Shown in pieces: positions 19,701 through 29,175 of a stretch of DNA of 64,000 nucleotides. Each line of letters starts with the position of its first letter. Position 1 is the first letter of the stretch. Both the position numbers and the translations under genes were made by a program. The stretch lies in the NCBI RefSeq assembly GCF_905171775.1, contig NC_053497.1, positions 35,918,264 to 35,982,263 of the forward strand, given 5' to 3'. Under the pieces are notes generated by a model. It searched no databases, was not told the origin of the DNA, and saw only the letters and a program-made list of their open reading frames with translations. This DNA comes from Rana temporaria. Lineage: Eukaryota > Chordata > Amphibia > Anura > Ranidae.

Positions 19701-22700
19701 GGGTCTTCCCATCAGCCCTCCCTTTTCGTTTTTGATGCTTCTGAATCACTAACTGAGGTCAAACCTGCAAAAATAAGACAATTAGCTGTTCCTAGAAGAA
19801 GAATCAACAAAAAGTCTAAGAAACCCTCCCGGGGACTAGGTACGGCTGTACCAACACAGGTCCCTACACTAGTGGCGGCTGCCACTCCAGAAACTGGAGG
19901 GTCCTTTCATCAGCCCTCCATTTTTGGAACTTCTGAATCACCAACTATATCTGTAGTTGGTCAAACAAGACGATTGGCTGTTCCTAGAAGAAGACTCAAC
20001 AAAATGTCTGAGGAACCCTCCCAGGCACCAGGTACGGCTGTACCAACACAGGTCCCTACACTGGTGGCGGCTGCCACTCCAGTAACTGAAGGATCTTCCC
20101 ATCAGCCCTCCATTTTTGTTTTTGGAGCTTCTGAATCATTAACTGAGGCCAAACCTGCAAAAATAAGACGAATGGATGTTTCTAGAAGAAGATTCAACAA
20201 AAAGTCTAAGAAACCCTCCCGAGGACCAGGTACGGCTGTACCAACACAGGTCCCTACACTAGTGGCGGCTGCCACTCCAGAAACTGGAGGGTCCTTTCAT
20301 GAGCCCTCCATTATTGTTTTTGGAGCTTCTGAATCACCAACTATCAATGTAAATGGACAAATGAGACGATTGGCTGTTCCTAGAAAAAGACTCAACAAAA
20401 AGTCTGAGGAACTCTCCCAGGCACCAGGTACGGCTGTACCAACACAGGTCCCTACACTGGTGGCGGCTGCCACTCCAGTAACTGAAGGATCTCCCCATCA
20501 GCCCTCCATTTTCGTTTTTGGAGCTTCTGAATCACTAACTGAGGTCAAACCTGCAAAAATAAGACGAATGGATGTTCCTAGAAGGAGATTCAACAAAAAG
20601 TCTACGAAACCCTCCCGGGGACCAGGTACGGCTGTACCAACACAGGTCCCTACACTAGTGGCGACTGCCACTCCAGAAACTGGAGGGTCCTTTCATCAGC
20701 CCTCCATTTTTGGAACTTCTGAATCACCAACTATATCTGTAGGTGGTCAAACAAGACGATTGGCTGTTCCTAGAAGAAGACTCAACAAAATGTCTGAGGA
20801 ACCCTCCCAGGCACCAGGTACGGCTGTACCAACACAGGTCCCTACACTGGTGGCGGCTGCCACTCCAGTAACTGAAGGATCTCCCCATCAGCCCTCCATT
20901 TTCATTTTTGGAGCTTCTGAATCACTAACTGAGGTCAAACCTGCAAAAATAAGACAATTAGCTGTTCCTAGAAAAAGATTCAACAAAAAGTCTAAGAAAC
21001 CCTCCCGGGGACCAGGTACGGCTGTACCAACACAGGTCCCTACACTAGTGGCGACTGCCACTCCAGAAACTGGAGGGTCCTTTCATCAGCCCTCCATTTT
21101 TGGAACTTCTGAATCACCAACTACATCTGTAGTTGGTCAAACAAGACGATTGGCTGTTCCTAGAAAAAGACTAAACAAAGAGTCTGAGGAACCTTCTCAG
21201 GGACCAGGTACGGCTGTACCAACACAGGTCCCTACACTAATGGTGGCAGCCAATCCAGAAACTGGAGGGTCTTCACATCAGCCCTCCATTGTTAATTTTG
21301 GAGCTTCTGAATCACCAACTATCAATGTAGTTGGTCAAACAAGACGATTGGCTGTTCCTAGAAGAAGACTCAACAAAAAGTCTGAGGAACTCTCCCAGGG
21401 ACCAGGTACGGCTGTACCAACACAGGTCCCTACACTGGTGGTGGCTGCCACTCCAGTAACTGAAGGATCTTCCCATCAGCCCTCCAGTTTCGTTTTTGGA
21501 GCTTCTGAATCACTAACTGAGGTCAAACCTGCAAAAATAAGACAATTAGCTGTTCCTAGAAAAAGATTCAACAAAAAGTCTAAGAAACCCTCCCGGGGAC
21601 CAGGTACGGCTGTACCAACACAGGTCCCTACACTAGTGGCGACTGCCACTCCAGAAACTGGAGGGTCCTTTCATCAGCCCTCCATTTTTGGAACTTCTGA
21701 ATCACCAACTACATCTGTAGTTGGTCAAACAAGACGATTGGCTGTTCCTAGAAAAAGACTAAACAAAGAGTCTGAGGAACCTTCTCAGGGACCAGGTACG
21801 GCTGTACCAACACAGGTCCCTACACTAATGGTGGCAGCCAATCCAGAAACTGGAGGGTCTTCACATCAGCCCTCCATTGTTAATTTTGGAGCTTCTGAAT
21901 CACCAACTATCAATGTAGTTGGTCAAACAAGACGATTGGCTGTTCCTAGAAGAAGACTCAACAAAAAGTCTGAGGAACTCTCCCAGGGACCAGGTACGGC
22001 TGTACCAACACAGGTCCCTACACTGGTGGTGGCTGCCACTCCAGTAACTGAAGGATCTTCCCATCAGCCCTCCAGTTTCGTTTTTGGAGCTTCTGAATCA
22101 CTAACTGAGGCCAAACCTGCAAAAAGAAGACGAATGGATGTTCCTAGAAGAAGATTCAACAAAAAGTCTAAGAAACCCTCCCGAGGACCAGGTACGGCTG
22201 TACCAACACAGGTCCCTACACTGGTGGCGGCTGCCACTCCAGTAACCGGAGGGTCTTCCCATCAGCCCTCCATTGTTTTTGGAGCGTCTGAATCACCAAC
22301 TATCAATGTAGTTTGTCAAACAAGAGGATTGGCTGTTCCTAGAAAAAGACTCATCATAAAGTCTGAGGAACCCTCCCGGGGACCAAGTACGGCTGTACCA
22401 ACACAGGTCCCTACACTGGTGGCGGCTGCCACTCCAGTAAGCGGAGGGTCCTTCCATCAGCCCTCCACTGTTGTTTTTGGAGTTTCTGAATCACCAACTA
22501 TCAATGTAAATGGACAAATAAGACGATTGGCTGTTCCTAAAAGACTCAACAAAGAGTCTGAGGAACCCTCTCAGGGACCAGGTACGGCTGCCACTCCAGT
22601 AACCAGAGGATCTTCCCATCAGCCCTCCATTTTCATCTTTGGAGCTTCCGAATCACTAACTGAGGCCAAACCTGCAAAAATAAGACGAATGGATGTTCCT

Positions 22701-22748
22701 AAAAGTACGAATGTACCAAAAGAGGTTATTAAATGGAGAGCCTTCTAA
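16702..22748 (+). CDS. Repeat-protein gene, exon 2: giant tandem-repeat coding exon
   Basis: Acceptor TTTTTATTGCAG ends at 16701; the stop is at 22746-22748. There is no ATG near the exon start, which supports an internal or terminal exon. After a unique stretch (VRSIYCTDSS...) come about 13 ten-residue repeats (ETPPACDVHT or ETSTACDVHT). These are followed by about 27 units of 63-66 residues with the core GPGTAVPTQVPTLVAAATPV, then GSSHQPS, a variable hydrophobic spot, SESPTINVVGQ and the basic VPRRRLNKKSEEPSQ. Two subtypes alternate in the second half (SPTINVVGQTRRLAVPRRRL and SLTEVKPAKIRRMDVPRRRF). Each unit carries a possible nuclear-localisation or RxL cyclin-docking motif (RRRLNKKS). 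The protein is predicted to be disordered, with no catalytic domain. Function is unknown; long open frame and conserved splice phase favour a real gene. Confidence 0.7.
16784..17150 (+). repeat. 30-bp coding minisatellite
   Basis: About 12-13 units of GAGACTCCACCAGCATGTG plus ACGTTCACACG, exactly ten codons each. The two flavours (TCCACCAGC and TCAACAGC) form runs. The second contig has fewer units and frame-breaking indels at 51650-51790. Confidence 0.95.
17160..22640 (+). repeat. Coding repeat of about 189-198 bp
   Basis: Units recur at GGTACGGCTGTACCAACACA; most are 189, 195 or 198 bases, always whole codons. By eye I count 26 full units with the TAVPT...TLV core plus degenerate first and last units. 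A three-unit block of 588 bp (20951-21538) is repeated almost unchanged at 21539-22126. Length changes that keep the frame point to selection for an open reading frame. Confidence 0.93.
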
Positions 22749-22893
22749 TCAGTCCCCCCAGGGGCCCGATATGACTGTAACAACACAGGACCCTACACTG
22801 GTGGCGGCTGCCACTTCAGCAACCCAAGAGTCTTCCCAGGAACCAGATAAGGCCGTACCAAGACAGATCTCTGCATCAACGATTCATCTACTG
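22749..22893 (+). pseudogene. Frame-shifted remnant of a terminal coding repeat
   Basis: Just past the stop, another frame reads NQSPQGPDMTVTTQDPTLV and then AAATSATQESSQEP, clearly a further repeat unit like the early SNQSSQGPDLAV unit. Comparison with intact units suggests a deletion around 22720-22740 that moved the frame. Both contigs share it. A ribosomal frameshift or an extra intron is possible but unsupported. Confidence 0.6.
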
Positions 22894-23523
22894 CGCTCAC
22901 CTAAAAGGTATTTCCAATTTTTCAGCCACATTTTTTACACCTTCTATATATTTGTTACGTGTTCCCATTCACATAGCAAAGCTTTAAGAAGAATATAAAA
23001 TATGCTGCTCACCATTAAAGGAGGAACCCCATGGAACAAATTCATGAATAAATAAAAATAAACATGGCCAGACAAAATCCAGACCCTTACTGAGCATGCA
23101 TCCTGGCAGGCCAGGAAAGGGGGGGAGGGGGGTGAGCATGCACCGCCCTCTTCTCCGCACCCATACCAGGTCACATGCCCTCGACATGGGGAGGTGCCTT
23201 GTCATGGGGGAGGGGGGTCCCCCTTTGCAAGGACACTCCCCATGTTGGGGGCATGTGGTCTAGTATGGCTCAGTGGAGGGGGGTGCACGCTCATCCCCCC
23301 CTTTCCTAGTCTGCCAGGCTGCATGCTCGGTTGGGGTTCTGGTATCAGATTTGGGGGTGCCATGTATTTTTGTTGTTTTTCCCACGCGATTCCTTCCTTA
23401 AAGGTGAGCAGAAAACATTATAATCTTTATGAAGTTTTACTCTGTGATGAGAACATGTAAGAGATATAAAGTAGGTGTCGTCCCAATATGGCTGCAAACG
23501 CGTAAATACCTTTTAGGTGAGCG
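22894..23523. mobile_element. Palindromic fold-back element of about 630 bp
   Basis: The ends are inverted copies: CGCTCACCTAAAAGGTATTT at 22894-22913 and its reverse complement at 23504-23523. Inverted similarity continues to the centre, for example CTGCTCACC near 22988 against GGTGAGCAG near 23402, and CATGCCCTCGACATGGGGAG near 23176 against CTCCCCATGTTGGGGGCATG near 23236. It has no coding region. It inserted at the end of the repeat-protein gene and supplies an AATAAA at 23047-23052 that may now end the transcript. Confidence 0.75.
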
Positions 23524-23903
23524 TCAAAGAATTAGCGCTGGTGCCCCATTCAAACGGTCACCCTTCAGACGCCCATAAAACCAGCAGAGGCCGGCCAGCA
23601 GACCTGGGCGCGGTAGGTGGAGCTGGTAGCGGCTCCACAGACAATCATAGACAATGATGATGGACCATCAGGACATCCACCATACTGGGAATAGACTCTC
23701 TAGCATCTATGAAGAGCCAGGCTTCCACATTCTAGTGACCTGTCCCCATCTGTCTCACACTCATGGCGAGTTCTCTTACATAAGACAGAACTTATCCATA
23801 GAGACACTATACAGAGCAGAGGACATGGATTTCTCCCACTCCACACAAAGGACACCAGGAAAACACCAACTTCCCTTTATAGGTGGAGTTCTGCTTTAGG
23901 ATC

Positions 23904-24589
23904 GGGTAGCACAGAGGCCTAGTGGTTAGCACTTCTGCCTTGCAGCACTGGGGTCCTTGGTTCATATCCTGAACAGGACACTGTCTGCATGTTCTCCCTG
24001 TGCTTGTGTGGGTTTCCTCCTACAGCCCAAAGACATGCTGGTAGGTTAAGTGGCTCCATTCAGTGGCCCAAGATGGCTGCTTCTCCTCCTAAGAGCTTTG
24101 AGTGGAGATCACTGATTTACCCCGCTCAGCGGGGGCGGGCCTCAGAAAACAGAGGCCTCATATGGGCAACACAGAGGCTTAGTGGTTAGCACTTCTGCCT
24201 TGCAGCACCACAGTCCTTGGTTCATAGCCTGACCAGGGCACTGTCTGCATGGAGTCTGCATGTTCTCCCTGTGCTTGTGTGGGTTTCCTCCTACAGCCCA
24301 AAGACATGCTGGTAGGTTAAATGACTCCATTCAGTGGCCCAAGATGGCTGCTTCACCTCCTAAGAGCTTTGAGTGGAGATCACAGATTTACCCCGCTCAG
24401 CGGGGGCGGGCCTCAGAAAACAGAGGCCTCATATGGGCAGCACAGAGGCTTAGTGGTTAGCACTTCTGCCTTGCAGCACTGGGGTCCTTGGTTCATATCC
24501 TGACCAGGACACTGCCTGCTTGGAGTCTGCATGTTCTCCCTGTGCTTGTGTGGGTTTCCTCCGGGTACTCCGGTTTCCTCCCACACTAC
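23904..24589 (+). mobile_element. Tandem tRNA-derived SINE copies (V-SINE-like)
   Basis: Three copies start at about 23904, 24164 and 24435 with GCACAGAGGC(C/T)TAGTGG TTAGCACTTCTGCCTTGCAGC. They continue into the conserved central block CATGTTCTCCCTGTGCTTG, TGTGGGTTTCCTCC and, in the third, GGGTACTCCGGTTTCC. This head and core match the V-SINE type known from fish and amphibians. The first two copies also share a tail with AAGATGGCTGCTTC and CCGCTCAGCGGGGGCGGG, so the tandem arrangement arose by local duplication of about 270 bp. Confidence 0.75.
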
Positions 24590-24590
24590 T

Positions 24591-24657
24591 GTTGGTGGTG
24601 CAGTGGTAAGCACAGCTGCTTTTCAAGCAGAAGACTCGGGTTCGATTCCCGGCCAAC
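24591..24657 (+). tRNA. tRNA-like sequence, probably SINE-derived
   Basis: It holds both internal polymerase III boxes in consensus form: TGGTGCAGTGG (A box) and GGTTCGATTCC (B box). A T arm, a GTGC/GCAC D stem and a four-pair anticodon stem around TTTTCAA (anticodon TTC) can be drawn. The acceptor stem has only about five pairs and the spacing is irregular. A working tRNA is doubtful. It is conserved at 58894-58960. Confidence 0.35.
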
Positions 24658-24792
24658 TAAATCTCACAAGATGGCTGCCTCACCTGGTAAGTGTCACCCC
24701 TCCCCCATTATATCTGTATATACAATGTTCTATATAAAGCCGTGACTCCAGCGCTGTAGGAGGTGATTTCACCACCACAGTTAAAAAAAAGA

Positions 24793-24960
24793 GCATATAT
24801 GCCGAAGCATGGGGGCATTAGGGGCGGAGGAGCGATTTTGCTACTAATGCCGCGTATATACTCGACATTACTACGGAGGCTTGCCCGTGGAAAAGTCTGA
24901 CCGTGTGTACGCGGCATAACTTTTTTGTGGGAGGATGCCCCCATGCTTCGGCATATATAT
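24793..24960. mobile_element. Hairpin MITE, copy 1
   Basis: The ends are inverted: ATATATGCCGAAGCATGGGG from about 24795 and CCCCATGCTTCGGCATATAT near 24938-24957. The interior has GTCTGACCGTGTGTACGCGG. A preceding block (GCTGTAGGAGGTGATTTCACC, about 24754) recurs before copy 2. Confidence 0.65.
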
Positions 24961-25226
24961 ATTTTAGGCACAGGTTGTGTTAAAAAATGTTTTATTTTTT
25001 ACTATGTTTTTTTTTTGGTATTTGCTTTGCAGGTATGGTATGATCTTACTGTTATACCGTAATGTTACTTTGTTTTAATGTTAACCATCATTTGCTTAGC
25101 AGGTACGCCATTCAGTTGCAGCGCGGATTTATTTAGCGTGACAGCAACAGCGTTTGCTCCCACGATATAAAAAGCCGCGACTCCAAAGCTGTAGGAGGTG
25201 ATTTCACCACCACAGTTAAAAAAAGA

Positions 25227-25481
25227 GCATATATGCCGAAGCATGGGGGCATTAGGGGCGGAGGAGCGATTTTGCTCCTAATGCCGCGTACATACGGTTG
25301 ACATTCCTACGGAGGCTTGCCCGTGGAAAAGTCCGACCGTGTGTACGCGGCATAGAAAAGTCTGACCGTGTGTACGCGGCATAGAAAAGTCCAACCGCGT
25401 GTACGCGGCATAGAAAAGTCCGACCGTGTGTACGCGGCATAACTTTTTTGCGGGAGGATGCCCCCATGCTTCGACATATAT
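25227..25481. mobile_element. Hairpin MITE, copy 2, with internal tandem repeat
   Basis: Same ends as the element at 24793, with one variant (TTCGACATATAT). Internally, AAAAGTC(C/T)(G/A)ACCG plus TGTGTACGCGGCATAG repeats four times at about 25326-25441, where copy 1 has it once. Confidence 0.65.
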
Positions 25482-25820
25482 AAATGTATGCCCATCATTA
25501 GAAGTGGGTGGATGAAGGGAGGTATTCTAATGGTGGGCATACCCACCGATCAATTTTTTTTTTTCGTTCAGCCAACAGGCTACATGAAAAAAAAAAAGAT
25601 TACAATACATGTCCAACAAGAACCATCAACGTACTGGTATGTTGTTGGACTTTGAATGGTTATACCAGAATGATGCCTGCAGGTTTATTCATCATCTTGG
25701 TATCATTCTTTTCAGCCAGCGGTCGGCTTTCATGTAAAAGCAGTCCTAGTGGCTAATTAGCCTCTAGACTGCTTTTACATTCAGTGGGATGGAATGTCCC
25801 CCCCCCTGGATATAAACAGT
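25482..25820. other. Noncoding interval, repeat fragments
   Basis: No gene seen. GTAAAAGCAGTCCTAG near 25733 is inverted near 25763 (CTAGACTGCTTTTAC), suggesting the end of another fold-back repeat. Confidence 0.5.
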
Positions 25821-27679
25821 GGGGTAGATTCAGGTAGATTTGCCCATTAATTACACCTGTGCAGCTCAGCTCAATTTCTCTGCGCCGGCGCAATTGGGCG
25901 AGATTGCCACCTGATTCAGGATGCCTTTTGTGTGGTAATTTGCGCCTGTGTAAGCAAAAATTGAGCTTGCTGTGCTTGGTGCTCAGATAAGGAGCTTTTT
26001 CTCTTTAGTTGGATTATGCTTATATGTTGATTTTTTTTTTATATTTTTTTTTTGCTCAGATTATGAGCTTTTATATATTTATTTAATGCTCAGATGATGA
26101 GCTTTTATATTTTTAATTTATGCTAAGTTTGAGTTTTTATTTTATTTTGTAGTCCCTACACACGGCGAGGAGTGTATACTACAGTGTGACTGGTGTGTGA
26201 ATGGGGGGGGGGGTGTCACTCCTACTGGAAAAGGGGTGTCACCCTCTGCCGTGTGAAAGGTGTATGAATGGACAGCAACATAATTGGAGCCTTGACGCGG
26301 CGTTGCTGCTCCCTAATACCATGGGGTATCCTTGGGTCTAATCCAATTTTGGGTGCATGTGGGGTGTGTGTGCTAGGGACCACAGTGGTGTGCACGCGTG
26401 CATTCTACTTGTGACATGATTATTGTGTGTGTTTAACGTGCAAAGAGACGTTCCACGAGACCACTCCTGATTGCTCTTCCCTCAGTAGACCGGGTAGAGT
26501 TGCTTGGGGGGGATTGTGGGGTTTGGGGGTCAGGTCATCACGTATGTCAATCTCCAGGCCCTTTCTCATGGCGAAGTTGTGCAGCACGCAACATGCCCAG
26601 ATGATCTGGCATACAAAGTCTGGGGAATACAACAGGGTCCCCCCAGACTTATCCAGGCATCGGAAACGGGACTTCAGGAGGCCAAAGGTGCGTTCCACCA
26701 CTCCACGGGTACGGGCGTGAGCTTCATTGTATCTTCTCTCTCCTGGGGTTTGGGGATTCCGGAATGGAGTCATGAGATGGGGTCCAAGTGCATATGCCGC
26801 GTCACCTGGAAGGGAAAAGACAGGAGGATGTTAGTCATGCATGTGCCCCTCGTGAGGTCTGCATCATGGGGGGGACAGTCATACCTGACACCCATGTCAC
26901 TCACCAACCAGCCAGCTGTCCCCGTACACGTTCTGTTCAAATTCTGTTGGGATGTCGTTTTTGACGGAATATAAAGCTGTCATGACAGGACCCGGGGTGT
27001 TTGGCACGGACGTGCCATATGAGGCCTTGGGCATCCACTATCACCTGGACATTGATGGAATGCCAATGCTTTCTATTGCAGTATATGTGCTCGGTCTCAC
27101 AGGGGCGCCGTAGTGCCACATGGGTGCAATCAATGGCGCCCACAGTGCGTGGGAATCTGGCAATTTGATAGAAATCTGTCACTGCCTTCTGCCGCAGGTC
27201 CTCCTGGGTGGGTCTGATGATGTGGTGGGACATGCGTCTGAGGATTGCAGGGATAACTTGGTGCACACACCTGCTCATGGAGGATTGGGACATCCCAGCC
27301 ACCATTCCACTTGTACGCTGAAAAGATCCACTTGCCAGGAAATGCAGTGTTGCCAGGACCTTGACCAGTGGCTGCACTGCATGTGAGGGGTGTGTCTGGC
27401 TGGTGATGTCATCATGCAGGGGTGTGGCTAATTCCAGGATGACCTCAGGGCTGAATCTAAACATGCGATACACCTCCGAATCCCCCATGGCAAAGACGTT
27501 CCTGCGCACTCGGTATATCCTCTCCCGTGCCCTCCTACGAGTCGGTTCACTCAGTAGTATTGCTAGAACTAGGGTTGTCCCGATACCACTTTTTTAGGAC
27601 CGAGTACAAGTACTGATACTTTTTTTCAAGTAGTCGCCGATACCGAATACCGATACTTTTTTTAAAATGTGTCCCCAAA

Positions 27680-28290
27680 TGCAGCCATGTCTCCCCACAG
27701 ATGCAGCCATGTATCCCTCCATCCAGCCATTGTCTCCCCCCATGCAGCCATTGTCACCCCCCATGCAGCCATTGTCTTCCCCCCATCCAGCCATTGTCTC
27801 CCCCCATCCAGCCATTGTCTCCCCCCATGCAGCCATGTATCCCCCCATCCAGCCATTGTCTCCCCCCATGCAGCCATGTATCCCCCCATTCAGCCATTGT
27901 CTCCCCCCATGCAGCAATGTATCCCCCCATCCAGCAATGTATCCCCCCATCCAGCCATTGTCTCCCCCCATGCAGCCATTGTCACCCCCCATGCAGCCAT
28001 TGTCACCCCCCATGCAGCCATTGTCACCCCCCATGCAGCCATTGTCACCCCCCATGCAGCCATTGTCTCCCCCCATCCAGCCATTGTCACCCCCCATGCA
28101 GCCATTGTCACCCCCCATGCAGCCATTGTCACCCCCCATGCAGCAATGTATCCCCCCATGCAGCCATTGTCACCCCCCATGCAGCCATTGTCACCCCCCA
28201 TGCAGCCATTGTCACCCCCCCATGCAGCCGTGTCTCCCCCCATCCAGCCGTGTGTGTCTCCCCCCATCCAGCCGTGTGTGTCTCCCCCAT
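27680..28290 (+). repeat. 21-bp minisatellite inside the hAT element
   Basis: Nearly 30 units of CAGCCATTGTC(A/T)CCCCC plus CATG or CATC. The 21-bp period keeps several frames open on both strands, so the apparent proteins are not genes. Confidence 0.95.
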
Positions 28291-28352
28291 ATGCAGCCAT
28301 GGCCCGCTTACCTGCTACCGCCGACTGTGTAAAGTACTACGGCCGGCCAGGA

Positions 28353-28500
28353 ACATTACAGCTTTGAATAGCTTTGTAATGATTGGCGCCGCGCTGCGTG
28401 TATAGACACTCCCCCTCGCTCGGGATTGGACAGTTCACCCGAGCAAGGGGGAGTGTCTATGCGTGGCGCAAATCATTACAGCTATTCAAAGCTGTAATGT
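28353..28500. repeat. Long hairpin inside the hAT element
   Basis: ACATTACAGCTTTGAATAGC at 28353 is inverted at the 28500 end. The arms, over 60 bp, include TAGACACTCCCCCTCGCTCGG and its complement. Confidence 0.85.
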
Positions 28501-29175
28501 TCCCGCCCGTATTACACAGTCAGCGGCGTAACGGCGGCGGATCGCAGCGGCGAATTGCGGCTCCGGTGGCGGCGGCGGCGCGGCGCGGGGGGTGTTAAGT
28601 ATTCTATTTGTGTATCGGGGCGGGGTATCGGCGTCTGACTACCGCCGAAAAAACTCGGAATCGGTCCCGATACCGATACTAGTATCGGTATCGGGACAAC
28701 CCTAGCTAGAACCATAGCTGCCCCTGGCATGTTGGCACACAGATGTGAGATCCAGAAAGTGTGGGTGCTCTGCTTGCTCAGCTCATCCGTATTGGTGCTG
28801 CTGTAGTTGCTCTCCAGCTGACCTGTGGACGTCTGTTGCCAAGTTGCCCCTGCTTTTATGAGGAGCAATTTTGCACGGGCCAAACAGCTTGCGCGCTTGG
28901 TGTGCAAACTGCGCCTCACACGCGCAGGTTTTTGAATCAGCGTTAGTTCCTCATTTGCATATTTGCTGAGGGAAAACAATGAGAGCGCAAGTTGCACCCT
29001 GCGCAAAAATGCACATTACATGTGCCGGGGCAGAGAAACTGCGTCCGTTGAAAAAAGCCTAATTTCAGGCTTAGCTTGTTTTCTGGGTCATTCGCATATT
29101 TGCCTGGGCGCAAATCCGTACTTGCGCGGCGCATATCGTGATTGCGCCCGCGCAAGTCGTACCTGAATCCGGGCC

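Larger units (their letters stand above)
27570..28704. mobile_element. hAT-type nonautonomous element
   Basis: Ends TAGGGTTGTCCCGATACC (27570-27587) and GGTATCGGGACAACCCTA (28687-28704) are perfect inverted repeats. The 8-bp target duplication GCTAGAAC (27562-27569 and 28705-28712) is the hAT signature. The interior holds a minisatellite and a long hairpin and no transposase. It is inserted in codon 8 or 9 of the Harbinger transposase. Confidence 0.92.
26420..28730 (-). pseudogene. Harbinger transposase (HARBI1-like), disrupted
   Basis: DDE-type nuclease-fold transposase in two exons. Exon 1 begins with the ATG at 28730-28728 (MPGAAMVLA), is cut after eight or nine codons by the hAT insertion, and resumes at 27569 with RRRARERIYR...FRFSPEV. 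It then shows MSQSSMSRCVHQVIP, the first catalytic aspartate in VGAIDCTHVALRRP, and the second in PGSCHDSFIF. An extra A in the run near 26950-26954 shifts the frame just after DSFIFRQ and brings a stop. The intron is 26806-26904 (GTGAGT...CCAG, phase 1). Exon 2 (26805-26420) keeps the catalytic glutamate in RGVVERTFGLLKSRF. Removing the hAT and one target duplication leaves the frame continuous. Two independent lesions, both shared by the two contigs, make it inactive. Confidence 0.85.
25821..29175 (-). mobile_element. PIF/Harbinger DNA transposon, interrupted by a hAT element
   Basis: The ends share inverted GATTCAGGTA: GGGGTAGATTCAGGTA at 25821-25836 and TACCTGAATCCGGGCC at 29160-29175. 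A CAGTG direct repeat abuts both ends. On the minus strand it encodes a HARBI1-like transposase with one intron. Harbinger elements usually also carry a Myb/SANT-like gene; the roughly 600 and 430 bases left on either side of the transposase show none, so the copy is incomplete. A hAT element (27570-28704) sits within it. The same nested structure is at 60125-63500. Confidence 0.8.

Noticed and set aside
22906..22912. Splice donor (AAAAG/GTATTT) extending the repeat gene
   Set aside because: The sequence is the inverted end of a fold-back element and occurs identically, in reverse, at its other end.
24591..24657. A functional tRNA-Glu gene
   Set aside because: The anticodon could be read as TTC, but the acceptor stem is incomplete and the surroundings are SINE copies.
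27667..28405. Proline-rich open frames of more than 220 codons
   Set aside because: They are the 21-bp minisatellite inside a nonautonomous hAT element, bounded by its inverted ends.
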